Source of the DNA: Bin55 sp964572845
GTDB taxonomy: Bacteria > Pseudomonadota > Gammaproteobacteria > Pseudomonadales > Azotimanducaceae
Direction of reading: 5' to 3'
Assembly (NCBI GenBank): GCA_964572845.1
Contig: CAZNFX010000008.1
Span: forward strand, 1 to 64,000
DNA length: 64,000 nt
The position numbers and the translations under genes are program-made. The notes beneath the pieces are model-generated. The model searched no databases and was not told the DNA's origin. It saw nothing but the letters and a program-made list of their open reading frames with translations. Of the stretch, positions 53,860 to 62,436 are shown one piece after another. Position 1 is the stretch's first letter. Every line of letters begins with the position of its first letter.

Positions 53860-54849
53860 ATGCCATTGCTGAGCGTACAGGACCTCTCGATCGCCTTCGC
53901 AACCGACGAGGGCGTGGTAGATGTCGTCGATCGCGTCGCGCTTGAGTTGGACCAAGGCGAAACACTGGGTCTGGTCGGAGAATCCGGATGCGGCAAAAGC
54001 GTTACCGCATTGGCATTGATGGGATTGCTTCCACAACCATCAGGACGAATTTCCAGCGGCACAATCACTCTTGGAGGCCAAGACCTTCTTGGAATTTCCG
54101 AGCAGGAAAGGCGCAGTGTGCGTGGTCGACGCATTTCCATGATTTTTCAAGAACCGATGACGGCGTTGAATCCAGTGCAACGAATCGGCAATCAGTTGAT
54201 GGAATCCATTCGTTTGCACAGGCCTGAAGCTGACAAGGACGAAGGCTATGGCGAATGCATCAAGATCCTTGAACAAGTCGGCATTCCCGACCCGAGTCAA
54301 CGCCTATCTGAATATCCCCATCAACTGTCGGGCGGCATGAGACAGCGTGTGATGATTGCCATGGCATTGATTCACGTTCCCGACATTCTCATCGCCGATG
54401 AACCAACAACGGCATTGGATGTGACAATTCAGGCTCAAATCTTGGAACTCATCGCTGAACTGCAAAAGGTCAACGGCATGTCTGTGATTTTCATCACCCA
54501 CGATCTTGCGGTAATTGCTGAGATCGCGGATCGAGTGTGCGTAATGTATGCGGGACGGATTGTTGAAGAATCAACGGCTCCCGAATTGTTTGAAAGCCCA
54601 ATGCACCCCTATACAAGGGGTTTGTTGAATTCGATACCGAAATTGGAGGGAACGCCAAAGACTCAGTTGGCTACGATTCCGGGATTGGTTCCCAGCTTTC
54701 AAGACATGCCATCGGGTTGTCGTTTTCGCAATCGATGTTCGTATGCGCAGGCTCTGTGTGCTGACGAGATACCCAAGTTTCGCAAAGAAGGAACAACCCA
54801 CTCCGTGGCTTGCCACTATTGGCACAAGCAACTCGAGCAGCAAACGTGA
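53860..54849 (+). CDS. Peptide ABC importer ATPase, DppD/OppD type
   Basis: The 329-residue ATPase has Walker A GESGCGKS, Q-loop FQEPMTALNPVQ, the ABC signature LSGGMRQR, Walker B LIADEPTTALD and the switch His in ITHD. The C-terminal GLVPSFQDMPSGCRFRNRCSYAQALC is the cysteine-rich oligopeptide-transporter tail. In E. coli YejF the two ATPase halves are fused, but here they are separate genes. The 3' end overlaps the next gene by 4 bp. Confidence 0.95.
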   Translation: MPLLSVQDLSIAFATDEGVVDVVDRVALELDQGETLGLVGESGCGKSVTALALMGLLPQPSGRISSGTITLGGQDLLGISEQERRSVRGRRISMIFQEPMTALNPVQRIGNQLMESIRLHRPEADKDEGYGECIKILEQVGIPDPSQRLSEYPHQLSGGMRQRVMIAMALIHVPDILIADEPTTALDVTIQAQILELIAELQKVNGMSVIFITHDLAVIAEIADRVCVMYAGRIVEESTAPELFESPMHPYTRGLLNSIPKLEGTPKTQLATIPGLVPSFQDMPSGCRFRNRCSYAQALCADEIPKFRKEGTTHSVACHYWHKQLEQQT

Positions 54850-55853
54850 GCGACACAAACGAATCGCCGCTCATTGAAGTCACGGGACTGACGAAACACT
54901 ATCCTGTGCGAGCAGGTGTGATTCCAAAGACAGTTGGGCACGTTCATGCCGTCGACGAGGTTTCCTTTACGTTGCGCAAGGGTGAGACGCTTGGTCTCGT
55001 AGGCGAGTCTGGCTGCGGAAAAAGCACGGTGGGCAAGACCTTGCTTCGACTGGAGAAACCAACCAAAGGAAGTGTTCGCTTCAACGGCGTGGATATCACG
55101 ACGATGAAGCGAAGAGAATTGCGTGCACTCAGGAGACACATCCAAATCATCTTTCAGGACCCATTTGAGTCTCTAAATGCCCGTCACACGGTTGGGAAGA
55201 TATTGTCAGAGCCGTTTGTGATTCACCGCATTGGCACATTGGCCGAACGCAGGGAACGTGTTTCAGAATTGCTTCATCGCGTCGGTTTGGATGAGTCCGC
55301 GGCAAGTCGATTTCCACACGAATTCTCGGGGGGACAACGCCAGAGAATTGGCATAGCTCGGGCCATTGCACTGCGACCTCAACTCATCGTCTGCGACGAA
55401 GCCGTGTCCGCTTTGGATGTGTCGGTGCAGTCCCAAATAATCAATCTCTTGCTCGATCTCCAGCAGGAAATGCACCTAGCACTAATCTTCATCGCCCATG
55501 ACCTTGCCGTTGTCAAGCATGTGTCGGACCAAATTGCTGTTATGTACCTTGGTCAGGTGGTTGAAGAAAGGACTGCAAGAGACATCTACTCCTCACCAAG
55601 GCACCCGTATACCCAAGCACTGATCTCGGCTATACCCAAACCCGACCCAACCGTTCAAAGCGATAGGATCATTCTGGAAGGAGACGTACCTTCTCCCATC
55701 GATCCCCCAAGTGGCTGCAGGTTCCGAACACGCTGCATGCATGCTCAGACGCGATGCGAGGAAGAGGTGCCCATAGCTACCAATCTAAAGGGGGGAGGAA
55801 GCGTCGCATGCCATTTTTGGGATCGAATTGAAGCGACGCAGCTGACGAGTTGA
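54846..55853 (+). CDS. Peptide ABC importer ATPase, DppF/OppF type
   Basis: The second ATPase subunit, 335 residues from the GTG at 54846, which overlaps the preceding stop as GTGA. It has Walker A GESGCGKST, Q-loop FQDPFESLNARH, signature FSGGQRQR, Walker B IVCDEAVSALD and the switch His in IAHD. The C-terminal SGCRFRTRCMHAQTRCEEE is a cysteine-rich tail as in OppF. The frame is open upstream, but the segment before 54846 lies within the preceding gene. Confidence 0.95.
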   Translation: MSDTNESPLIEVTGLTKHYPVRAGVIPKTVGHVHAVDEVSFTLRKGETLGLVGESGCGKSTVGKTLLRLEKPTKGSVRFNGVDITTMKRRELRALRRHIQIIFQDPFESLNARHTVGKILSEPFVIHRIGTLAERRERVSELLHRVGLDESAASRFPHEFSGGQRQRIGIARAIALRPQLIVCDEAVSALDVSVQSQIINLLLDLQQEMHLALIFIAHDLAVVKHVSDQIAVMYLGQVVEERTARDIYSSPRHPYTQALISAIPKPDPTVQSDRIILEGDVPSPIDPPSGCRFRTRCMHAQTRCEEEVPIATNLKGGGSVACHFWDRIEATQLTS

Positions 55854-55971
55854 CAGCTGACCGACGCGTCTCATCAATACGCTTGACACCTCTACATTCC
55901 TGAAAGGCCACTATGCCTAGACGTTGTCGTCCAACCTTGCATACCTTTGTCGGCACCAATCTGTTGGTCGT

Positions 55972-56766
55972 TTAGAACTGAAGCAAGAGACGTAGCGATA
56001 GATCGTAGCTTTCTCTTGTAAGCTCTTTGGGAATCTCCAAACTGCGTTCATTGTCCTTCCACGAATTCGAGCCTTCGTCATTGAGGCGCAATTCCAATTG
56101 AATTGCCGATCGATCACCTATGAACTTCTCGATGCCCACGCCACCTACCCACTGTTCAAGTACAGGCTCCCTTGTTTCCGTGGCTTGGGATCGTTGATCC
56201 GGAGCAGTACAGCCTTGAACGTTCGTGCATACCTCGAAGTTTCTTTCGAACGCAACGCCAACCTCGCGCTTTCCCCCAAGCATGTACACGGACAAATCAA
56301 AAAACCCAAAGAGAGTGATGTACGTTCCAAGCTTTGCAACCAACGACCTGTCGCTCTCTGCACGGAATTTCCAATCCTCTACCAATAGATTGGGCAGCTG
56401 TGATCCATCCAGGGTGAAGCCGGTCGCGGACAAGGAACCTTCAATTGTGTCCCCTCTCAACAGAGCACTTGCTTCCAGTGCCACCCACGTTCCTTGACGT
56501 TGCAGGTCTAGTCGATAGCCCAAGAAAGCGCTTAGAGTATAAGGCGTGCCGTCGCCGCTCTTGTCTTCTGAAAAAACAAGATCTGAGAGTGAGAGAGTCG
56601 GAAACAGTCGGGTGTCACCACGATTGTCATACCTAGTCTTTACGTCCTCTAAGCCGATTCCACTACCTAGGTAGATCCCTCCAGCTGACAACTGTACAGC
56701 TGAACAGATGGCTACAAGAATTGCTGATGCAAGGCGCAGAATTCGCGCTTTGAAAGGACAATACAT
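55972..56766 (-). CDS. Probable outer-membrane beta-barrel protein
   Basis: The 264-residue protein has a signal peptide (RLASAILVAICSAVQLSA). Alternating hydrophobic strands follow (GGIYLGSGIGLEDV, LSAFLGYRLDLQRQGTWVALEASALLRG, YITLFGFFDLSVYMLGG, SAIQLELRLNDEG), and it ends in a C-terminal Phe (LSLRLLLQF), the BAM-recognised ending of barrels. I cannot assign a family. The ATG at 56766 has an AAGGAAGAG-type ribosome-binding site just upstream. It converges on the ABC importer operon. Confidence 0.75.
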   Translation of the reverse strand: MYCPFKARILRLASAILVAICSAVQLSAGGIYLGSGIGLEDVKTRYDNRGDTRLFPTLSLSDLVFSEDKSGDGTPYTLSAFLGYRLDLQRQGTWVALEASALLRGDTIEGSLSATGFTLDGSQLPNLLVEDWKFRAESDRSLVAKLGTYITLFGFFDLSVYMLGGKREVGVAFERNFEVCTNVQGCTAPDQRSQATETREPVLEQWVGGVGIEKFIGDRSAIQLELRLNDEGSNSWKDNERSLEIPKELTRESYDLSLRLLLQF

Positions 56767-56895
56767 AACTCTTCCTTGAGTTGAATCGATTGCTGAGCGG
56801 TGCACGAACGTTGTGTCGCAATACTATCCGTTTTGTTAGCGCATTGCAAAAGACTTTGTGAACCGAAGACGATCTAGACAATCGTTTCACACAAA

Positions 56896-58398
56896 CTAAT
56901 TGCTGGACGCGATCAACTGGCTTCGAATTATCCGTCGAAGCAATTTACCGGTCTCGTTGTATGGCAGCTCCTTCCAAAATTCGATCGATTCTGGCACGCG
57001 AGACGAACGCATATGCTCGCGTACCCACATCTGAAGTTCGGCGACCGAGACATCTTGGTTCACGACAACAACAGCAGCAACCGCTTCGCCCCACTCCTCG
57101 CTAGCCACTCCAATCACTGCCGCATCCTCCACGCACTCGTGATCCAGGAGAACATCCTCAATCTCTCCGGGCGACAAGTTTTCGCCTCCACGAACTATTA
57201 CATCATCCGAACGTCCTTCAAGAAACAGATAACCGTTGTCGATGTATCCCGCGTCACGCGTGCAAAACCAACCTTGCTCGTCGAGCAGACTGCCACGTCC
57301 CTCATACTCACCAGAAACCTGCTCTCCCCTCACATAGATTTCGCCATGGCTTCCTTCCGGCAGTGAGCATCCGCTCGAATCTCTAATATCCAGCTCGACG
57401 CCTGGCAGAGGCACACCAGCCGATGCCAAGCGTCGCCTCTTGTCAGGTTCGTTGCTATTGAGGGCATCCCGGTGCTCCTGTGGACCCAGAACGGTAATCG
57501 TGGAGCTGGTTTCGGTTAGACCATAGGCATTGGTGAACTCTGTATTCGGAAATTTTTGCAGGGCTCGTTCAACGACTCGACGTGGCATTTTCCCTCCGCC
57601 ATAGGCAATGGACTGCAAGTGGGGCGGTTCTGCGAGATCCTGTTCGTCCAAAGCGTTCACTATTCGAGTCAGCATGGTTGGCACGACAAACGCTGTTGTA
57701 ACGTTTTGCTCGTTGGCTAGTCGAAGCCATTCATGGGGGTCAAATTGTGCCATTTGTACAACCCTTCTGCCTGCGTAGACTGAGCTCAATATCGCTCCGA
57801 TGCCAGCAATGTGATAGGGAGGCACGGAAACTAGGGTTGATTCTTCCTGGCTTGCGGACATAAACTCCACACTGCTCAAAATGTAAGAAACCAAATGGCG
57901 CTGTCGCATGATGGCGGCCTTTGGCACTCCTGTCGTACCACTAGTAAAGAGAAGCACCGAAACTTCACTCGGTTCCATGGACCAGTGAAAGTCATCTGCG
58001 GCGTTGCCTGGAGTTGCCGATCGAAACTCTCTGCGACCAACCACCTGCATTTGTCTTCGTCCAACATACTTGCCGACAAGTTTCTCGTCAGTGATTAGAT
58101 AAGCTGGCTGCACACGCTCGAACAGTGCGTCAATTTCATCATCCGTCAGTCTATAGTTGATGGGAACATAGGGAATTCCAGCCCAGGAACTGCTGAATAG
58201 AGCTATAGGAATGCTCAGGTTCGATGTATCCAACAACACGCAGCGACTTGCGCCAGACTCCTTCAGCACCTGAGAGCTCGTGCGTGCACTTGCAAGCAAT
58301 TGGCCATACGAAATCGATGCATCTTCCGCAGGATCGAAGAATGCAGTGCGGTCGGGATAGGCTGAAGCCGCCATCTCAAGCAGCATCATGATGTTCAC
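56896..58398 (-). CDS. AMP-dependent acyl-CoA synthetase/ligase
   Basis: The 500-residue protein is an ANL-superfamily ligase that activates a carboxylic acid to an acyl-adenylate and then acyl-CoA. The P-loop-like LLFTSGTTGVPKAAIM is present, along with the AYGLTETSST adenylate-binding segment, RSDDVIVRGGENLSPGEIEDVL and the catalytic Lys in NETGKLLRR near the C-terminus. It lies upstream of the barrel gene on the same strand. It could feed the CoA-transferase/hydratase cluster, but no direct link is visible. Confidence 0.93.
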   Translation of the reverse strand: MNIMMLLEMAASAYPDRTAFFDPAEDASISYGQLLASARTSSQVLKESGASRCVLLDTSNLSIPIALFSSSWAGIPYVPINYRLTDDEIDALFERVQPAYLITDEKLVGKYVGRRQMQVVGRREFRSATPGNAADDFHWSMEPSEVSVLLFTSGTTGVPKAAIMRQRHLVSYILSSVEFMSASQEESTLVSVPPYHIAGIGAILSSVYAGRRVVQMAQFDPHEWLRLANEQNVTTAFVVPTMLTRIVNALDEQDLAEPPHLQSIAYGGGKMPRRVVERALQKFPNTEFTNAYGLTETSSTITVLGPQEHRDALNSNEPDKRRRLASAGVPLPGVELDIRDSSGCSLPEGSHGEIYVRGEQVSGEYEGRGSLLDEQGWFCTRDAGYIDNGYLFLEGRSDDVIVRGGENLSPGEIEDVLLDHECVEDAAVIGVASEEWGEAVAAVVVVNQDVSVAELQMWVREHMRSSRVPESIEFWKELPYNETGKLLRRIIRSQLIASSN

Positions 58399-58467
58399 CG
58401 ACTAAGATCCTTTCGAAGGCAGAATATTGAGCCGAGAAATCCGGCCGGAACGGCGAAGGAACAAACG

Positions 58468-58773
58468 CTAGTCTGTCTTGGGGAGTTTCTTTGAATCCTT
58501 GAGCTTGAGCGAATCACCATTGATTGCTAGGGATCCGTTGCCAGGCTTCACGCAAAGCACTTCAAGCTTACCGTCAGCATTGACGTACCGTTTGCCAATC
58601 GTAGTGCCATCTGCATGATCTGGGTCAACAGGAGCATTGTGCTTTTCGCCGTTGACAGTCATTGGGGCGCCGCCACATGTCAATTCCAATTCTTCCTGCG
58701 GTGCACTGATGACCATTATTTCCGTGGTGCACACACCGCTCTTAAGTCTCTGACCGGTAGACAGTATCGCCAT
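58468..58773 (-). CDS. Conserved-looking hypothetical protein, 101 aa
   Basis: The small soluble protein has two Cys residues (SGVCTTEIMVI and LELTCGGAPMT) and glycine-rich stretches, ending with a lysine-rich tail (SLKLKDSKKLPK). I recognise no named family. It sits 69 bp upstream of the acyl-CoA ligase on the same strand, so co-transcription is possible. The ATG at 58773 is preferred over the GTG 15 bases earlier. Confidence 0.65.
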   Translation of the reverse strand: MAILSTGQRLKSGVCTTEIMVISAPQEELELTCGGAPMTVNGEKHNAPVDPDHADGTTIGKRYVNADGKLEVLCVKPGNGSLAINGDSLKLKDSKKLPKTD

Positions 58774-58855
58774 TGCCACGAGTTCCACAGATAGTTCGAT
58801 TAGCCATAAATTTTACAAACCATTGCTACTGAGCCAATTTGCCGCCGGTCCAAAC

Positions 58856-59827
58856 TCAGATCAAATGCAATATGGCACTCCGCTCTTCCAGCAGTTCGCG
58901 TTCGGTAATTGCCACCTTCGATCGGCTGAAGTCGTCCAACTCCCGACCCTCAACTACATGAAACCCCTCCTGATCGCACACAACGGGATAGGAAAACACG
59001 ATTTCATCCGAAATGCCATAACTACGGTTGCCGTAAATCCCCATGCTGGTTACGTTGTCAGTGCCTAGATGCCAATCTCGCATTTGCTCAATGGCCGCAT
59101 TGGCCGCAGATGCCGCGCTTGACAGGCCGCGAGCATTGAGAATCGCCGCACCTCGCTGCTGGATGGAAGGAATGAACTCCGACTCGTACCAATCCATGTC
59201 GACCACGTCCAAGACGGGGGATCCCTCTATAGTCGCTGACCCAAGTTCGGGAAACATAGTCGCGGAATGATTGCCCCATATTGCAAGGCCCGCTATCGCA
59301 TCGACCTTGCATCCCACTTTCTGCGCTAGTTGGGCGGTAGCACGATTGTGGTCAAGCCGTGTCATCGCGCCAAATTGCAGGGGGCTCAAATCCGGCGCGT
59401 TGCTTAGCGCAATCAGACAGTTTGTATTCGCCGGATTGCCTACGACGAGCACTTTGACATGCTTTCGAGCACATTCATTCAGCGCCTTCCCCTGCACGGT
59501 AAAGATTGCTCCATTGGCTTCAAGCAGATCCTTTCGTTCCATGCCTGGAGAACGAGGGCGCGAACCCACAAGGATTGCCAAGTCGACGTCGGCAAATGCT
59601 TTCTCTGGCGAGTCCGTTGCGACGATTTTCTCAACCAAGGGAAACGCACAGTCCTCCAACTCCATTACGACGCCATTCAAGGCATCCATTGCCGGTGGAA
59701 TTTCCAGCAACTGAAGCTGCAATGGCTGGTCGTGCCCCAGCATTTCGCCCGCCGCAATACGAAACAGCAATGAATAGCCGATCTGTCCAGCGGCACCCGT
59801 GACCGCAATTCGCATGGTTTGCTTCAT
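58856..59827 (-). CDS. mdh: Malate dehydrogenase (type 2, NAD-dependent)
   Basis: This TCA-cycle enzyme interconverts malate and oxaloacetate. The 323-residue protein is the type 2 form, marked by RIAVTGAAGQIGYSLLFRIA at the NAD-binding start, LVGSRPRSPGMERKDLL, VGNPANTNCLIA, MTRLDHNRA and the catalytic His in IWGNHSATMFP. I chose the ATG at 59827, which starts the family-conserved region; 13 further residues are open upstream. Confidence 0.97.
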   Translation of the reverse strand: MKQTMRIAVTGAAGQIGYSLLFRIAAGEMLGHDQPLQLQLLEIPPAMDALNGVVMELEDCAFPLVEKIVATDSPEKAFADVDLAILVGSRPRSPGMERKDLLEANGAIFTVQGKALNECARKHVKVLVVGNPANTNCLIALSNAPDLSPLQFGAMTRLDHNRATAQLAQKVGCKVDAIAGLAIWGNHSATMFPELGSATIEGSPVLDVVDMDWYESEFIPSIQQRGAAILNARGLSSAASAANAAIEQMRDWHLGTDNVTSMGIYGNRSYGISDEIVFSYPVVCDQEGFHVVEGRELDDFSRSKVAITERELLEERSAILHLI

Positions 59828-59911
59828 ATCCGATTTTCCTTTGCGAGGTATGGAGGCCGGCAACAACTATACACAGAGAGATTGAATAGTAACTATGAGC
59901 GCTGCCAATGG

Positions 59912-60337
59912 CTATTCCTGGAATTCCCAAAACCAAACTCCACTCTCGATCAAATCGAGCGCTTTCGGTACGAACGACACAACATTCGGCGGCAATGAGT
60001 CTTGATCAAACCAACTTACTCGTGCACAGCTTTCAGGTTCACCCACTTTGGGCACACCTTCCCAACATGAGGCTTCAAAAATGAAGTCGACACCATCTTG
60101 GAATGGCATTACAACCCTAGGACACACGTGTTCAATCACTATTTGCGTCTCTTCAAATACTTCGCGAATTGCTGCCCGAGAGACCGACTCGCCTGCTTCC
60201 ACATGTCCTCCCGGCAAGGAGTAGCAGCCATCCTTGTAGCCGGTGTTCATTCGCTCCAAGAGTAGCAACTCTCCCTGCGTGTTTCGCACAATTGTGTGAA
60301 CCACGAGAGGAAATACCGATCTTCGTTCGGTTGTCAT
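59912..60337 (-). CDS. NUDIX hydrolase
   Basis: The 141-residue protein has a full Nudix box: GGHVEAGESVSRAAIREVFEETQI, with the G-x5-E-x7-REV-x-EE pattern that binds divalent metal. Family members hydrolyse nucleoside diphosphates linked to another moiety; the substrate is unknown. It stands alone upstream of mdh on the same strand. Confidence 0.9.
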   Translation of the reverse strand: MTTERRSVFPLVVHTIVRNTQGELLLLERMNTGYKDGCYSLPGGHVEAGESVSRAAIREVFEETQIVIEHVCPRVVMPFQDGVDFIFEASCWEGVPKVGEPESCARVSWFDQDSLPPNVVSFVPKALDLIESGVWFWEFQE

Positions 60338-60465
60338 TGATGAGCGTATTGGACTAGGAATCTGAACGGGAAGCCGAGGTCGTCAGAAATGGGCAACGAG
60401 AAGAATTCCGCTTTCGTTTGTTTCGTAATAGCATACGTTCGTTGTTGTTGCCAAGTCCTCGCCTC

Positions 60466-61287
60466 ATGCATGCGAAGAGTCGCAATCTGGTACGTTTCAG
60501 CATACTCCAATCAACAGTCGTTGCTTGCATTGTGCTTGCGGCTTGTACGACTCTCGAGACTCCAGGCGAAGGGCAAAGTACTCATGAGGACCTTCTTCGG
60601 GATATCGAAAGCCGCATCTTGGCTGCATCGAATCAATGCTATATGGACAGCGACGCAGCCGACTTATACGCCCTCAAACGAGAAATACTCACGTGGGATG
60701 TGACAGCTGACCAACAGGAGGCACAGGAGTATTGGCTTGCATTCGCTGACTTTAATCTGGTGCAATTGGAAGCGATACTGGGTAATCCCAACCAAAGCAA
60801 ACTACTGCTCGAACAAGCTCTCAATTCACTGCGAAGCATGGACTCCATGAACGCCGAGGTACGTGCGCTTCTTGCCATACTCACTCAGGAAAAAATCAGG
60901 TTTGCGCCTGGAGAGACGTTCGAATTGGTAACGCAGGTACGCAACCAGATTTCAACTGCAATGGAACTAGACAATGAAAATCTACGCGTTCAATTGGCAA
61001 ACGTCATGCACTCGGTGATAGACATTCCAGGCTTCGGTGGGGCAACCGATCCTGAAGAAATCATTGCGAACGCACTCGAGAAAGCTTCAATTGGCTCGGC
61101 TCCATTAAATGACAAGTCCCGGTTCTCCCATCCACCCACGTGGGGACGCGCTCGAATCCTAGGCTACGAAGTCGTCTATCTCATGAATCTCGGCAATGAC
61201 GAACGAGCGGTCGAGACCTTGAACGCAACTCTCGAGGAATTTCCAAACCACTATTGGTTGATGGAACTTGCAACTCTACTTGAGTGA
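60466..61287 (+). CDS. Predicted lipoprotein with helical repeats
   Basis: From the ATG at 60466 (273 aa) the protein has a signal peptide and a lipobox-like LAAC, then an all-helical, TPR-like part. Examples are DLYALKREILTWDVTADQQEAQEYWLAFADF and AVETLNATLEEFPNHYWLMELATLLE. It probably serves as an envelope scaffold. The frame is also open from a TTG at 60418. It is followed by another unknown gene 69 bp later. Confidence 0.72.
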   Translation: MHAKSRNLVRFSILQSTVVACIVLAACTTLETPGEGQSTHEDLLRDIESRILAASNQCYMDSDAADLYALKREILTWDVTADQQEAQEYWLAFADFNLVQLEAILGNPNQSKLLLEQALNSLRSMDSMNAEVRALLAILTQEKIRFAPGETFELVTQVRNQISTAMELDNENLRVQLANVMHSVIDIPGFGGATDPEEIIANALEKASIGSAPLNDKSRFSHPPTWGRARILGYEVVYLMNLGNDERAVETLNATLEEFPNHYWLMELATLLE

Positions 61288-61356
61288 CACCTGAGATCGC
61301 AGTGTTACTCTCAATTGTCCAAAGTCAACGTAGCGAAGCGAATAACGAGGATCTAC

Positions 61357-61995
61357 ATGACAGAAATCAACGTAAATGAACTCAAGCCGGTGGGAGAGTT
61401 CGGTTCCAAGGCATGGTGCGAATTGGTCGCGGCGTATGGAGTTCAGCTGCTTGAAAACGCTGACCTTCCCTCGCATCTGGAATGGGGTTTCACCGAGAAT
61501 TACACGCATCCTCCACAACGACTCATCGTAAACGGACGCACACTCTCAGGCTACTTCATCATGGTCAAAGGCGGAGAGATCAGTGGAGGCGATGGAATCC
61601 CACCCGAGTGCCTTGAACTACCGGGGTTCCACGTCGAGATTCAATGGGCTTCGATTTGCAACCAATCCCGTTCGCTGTACGGACGCGAAGGACAACAGCG
61701 ACGTTCGGCTGACGAGCGTGTCATGTTTCAATCAATTGCAGAATACACCGGAAAAGAAAATCCGCTTGGCCTGAAGCGAGGTGGCAGTCCGGCAGTTTGG
61801 CCCAAGGAAATTGCCTCGGCATTGGGTAAGGGCTCCGAGCAAGGTGGAGGACTGCACAACATCGCAGCCACGCTTCAAGCACCTTCCCCCGAATTTGCCG
61901 AACTACCCGTGACAGAAATGGGAGTTCCCAACTTTGCCGCTATGAGTAAGGACCAGAAAGAGTTCTTTCTCAAACTCTGTGCAGTCCATGCTTAG
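61357..61995 (+). CDS. Uncharacterised protein, 212 aa
   Basis: I do not recognise this soluble 212-residue protein. Visible features are a helix-rich start (SKAWCELVAAYGVQLLEN), a beta region (PQRLIVNGRTLSGYFIMVKGGEISGGDG), a WASICNQSRSLYGREGQQRRSADERVMF stretch and a glycine-rich segment (GKGSEQGGGLHN). It starts at the ATG at 61357 with GAGG 6 bases upstream. It has no signal peptide. Confidence 0.75.
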   Translation: MTEINVNELKPVGEFGSKAWCELVAAYGVQLLENADLPSHLEWGFTENYTHPPQRLIVNGRTLSGYFIMVKGGEISGGDGIPPECLELPGFHVEIQWASICNQSRSLYGREGQQRRSADERVMFQSIAEYTGKENPLGLKRGGSPAVWPKEIASALGKGSEQGGGLHNIAATLQAPSPEFAELPVTEMGVPNFAAMSKDQKEFFLKLCAVHA

Positions 61996-62436
61996 CCAAC
62001 TCCACAACGAGTTCTGAATCAATCTGGACCGTTGGGTACTCGGCACGCTGCATACCATCATGCAGGAGATCGGCAGAAGGTAAATTTTGAACGCCGGCAT
62101 GGGTAGGGACTTGAGCGATTAATGTGTCGCTGCGATTAGAGCATTCACATTGCATGCGTTTGCAATTGCTTGATTTTCTGCACATTCGTCATCAGGTGTG
62201 CTTGAGTCACCACAACTTAACCAACGTATAACTGACACTTTCACTTTCATCCCAATCTCAAGTGACGCCACCGAACGTGTAGAGTGAAAGCCACAAGCAG
62301 CCTAGCATTCGACTAGGCACGATTCCGCCAGCTTCAGTGCCTCTTTGCTAAGCTATGCGGTTTTCTAATCGGGGCGGGTACGCCAACAAAGTGGCGAATC
62401 ACACGGAATCGCTTTGGCAGACCTAGCTGCAGACCG
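61996..62436. other. 441-bp intergenic region upstream of gltB
   Basis: No supported gene. It likely holds the gltB promoter and 5' leader; a small hairpin is at 62300-62318. A minus-strand frame crosses the left part, but I do not accept it as a gene. A nitrogen-regulated promoter or leader RNA would be expected here, but no consensus stands out. Confidence 0.4.
62300..62318 (+). repeat. Perfect 6-bp inverted repeat in the gltB leader
   Basis: GCCTAG and CTAGGC surround a CATTCGA loop, about 120 bases before the gltB start. There is no T-run after it. It could be a transcript hairpin or an operator. Confidence 0.35.

Noticed and set aside
61970..62185. Minus-strand frame of 71 codons between the 212-aa gene and gltB
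   Set aside because: It overlaps the end of a supported gene on the opposite strand, has no ribosome-binding site and no known motif.
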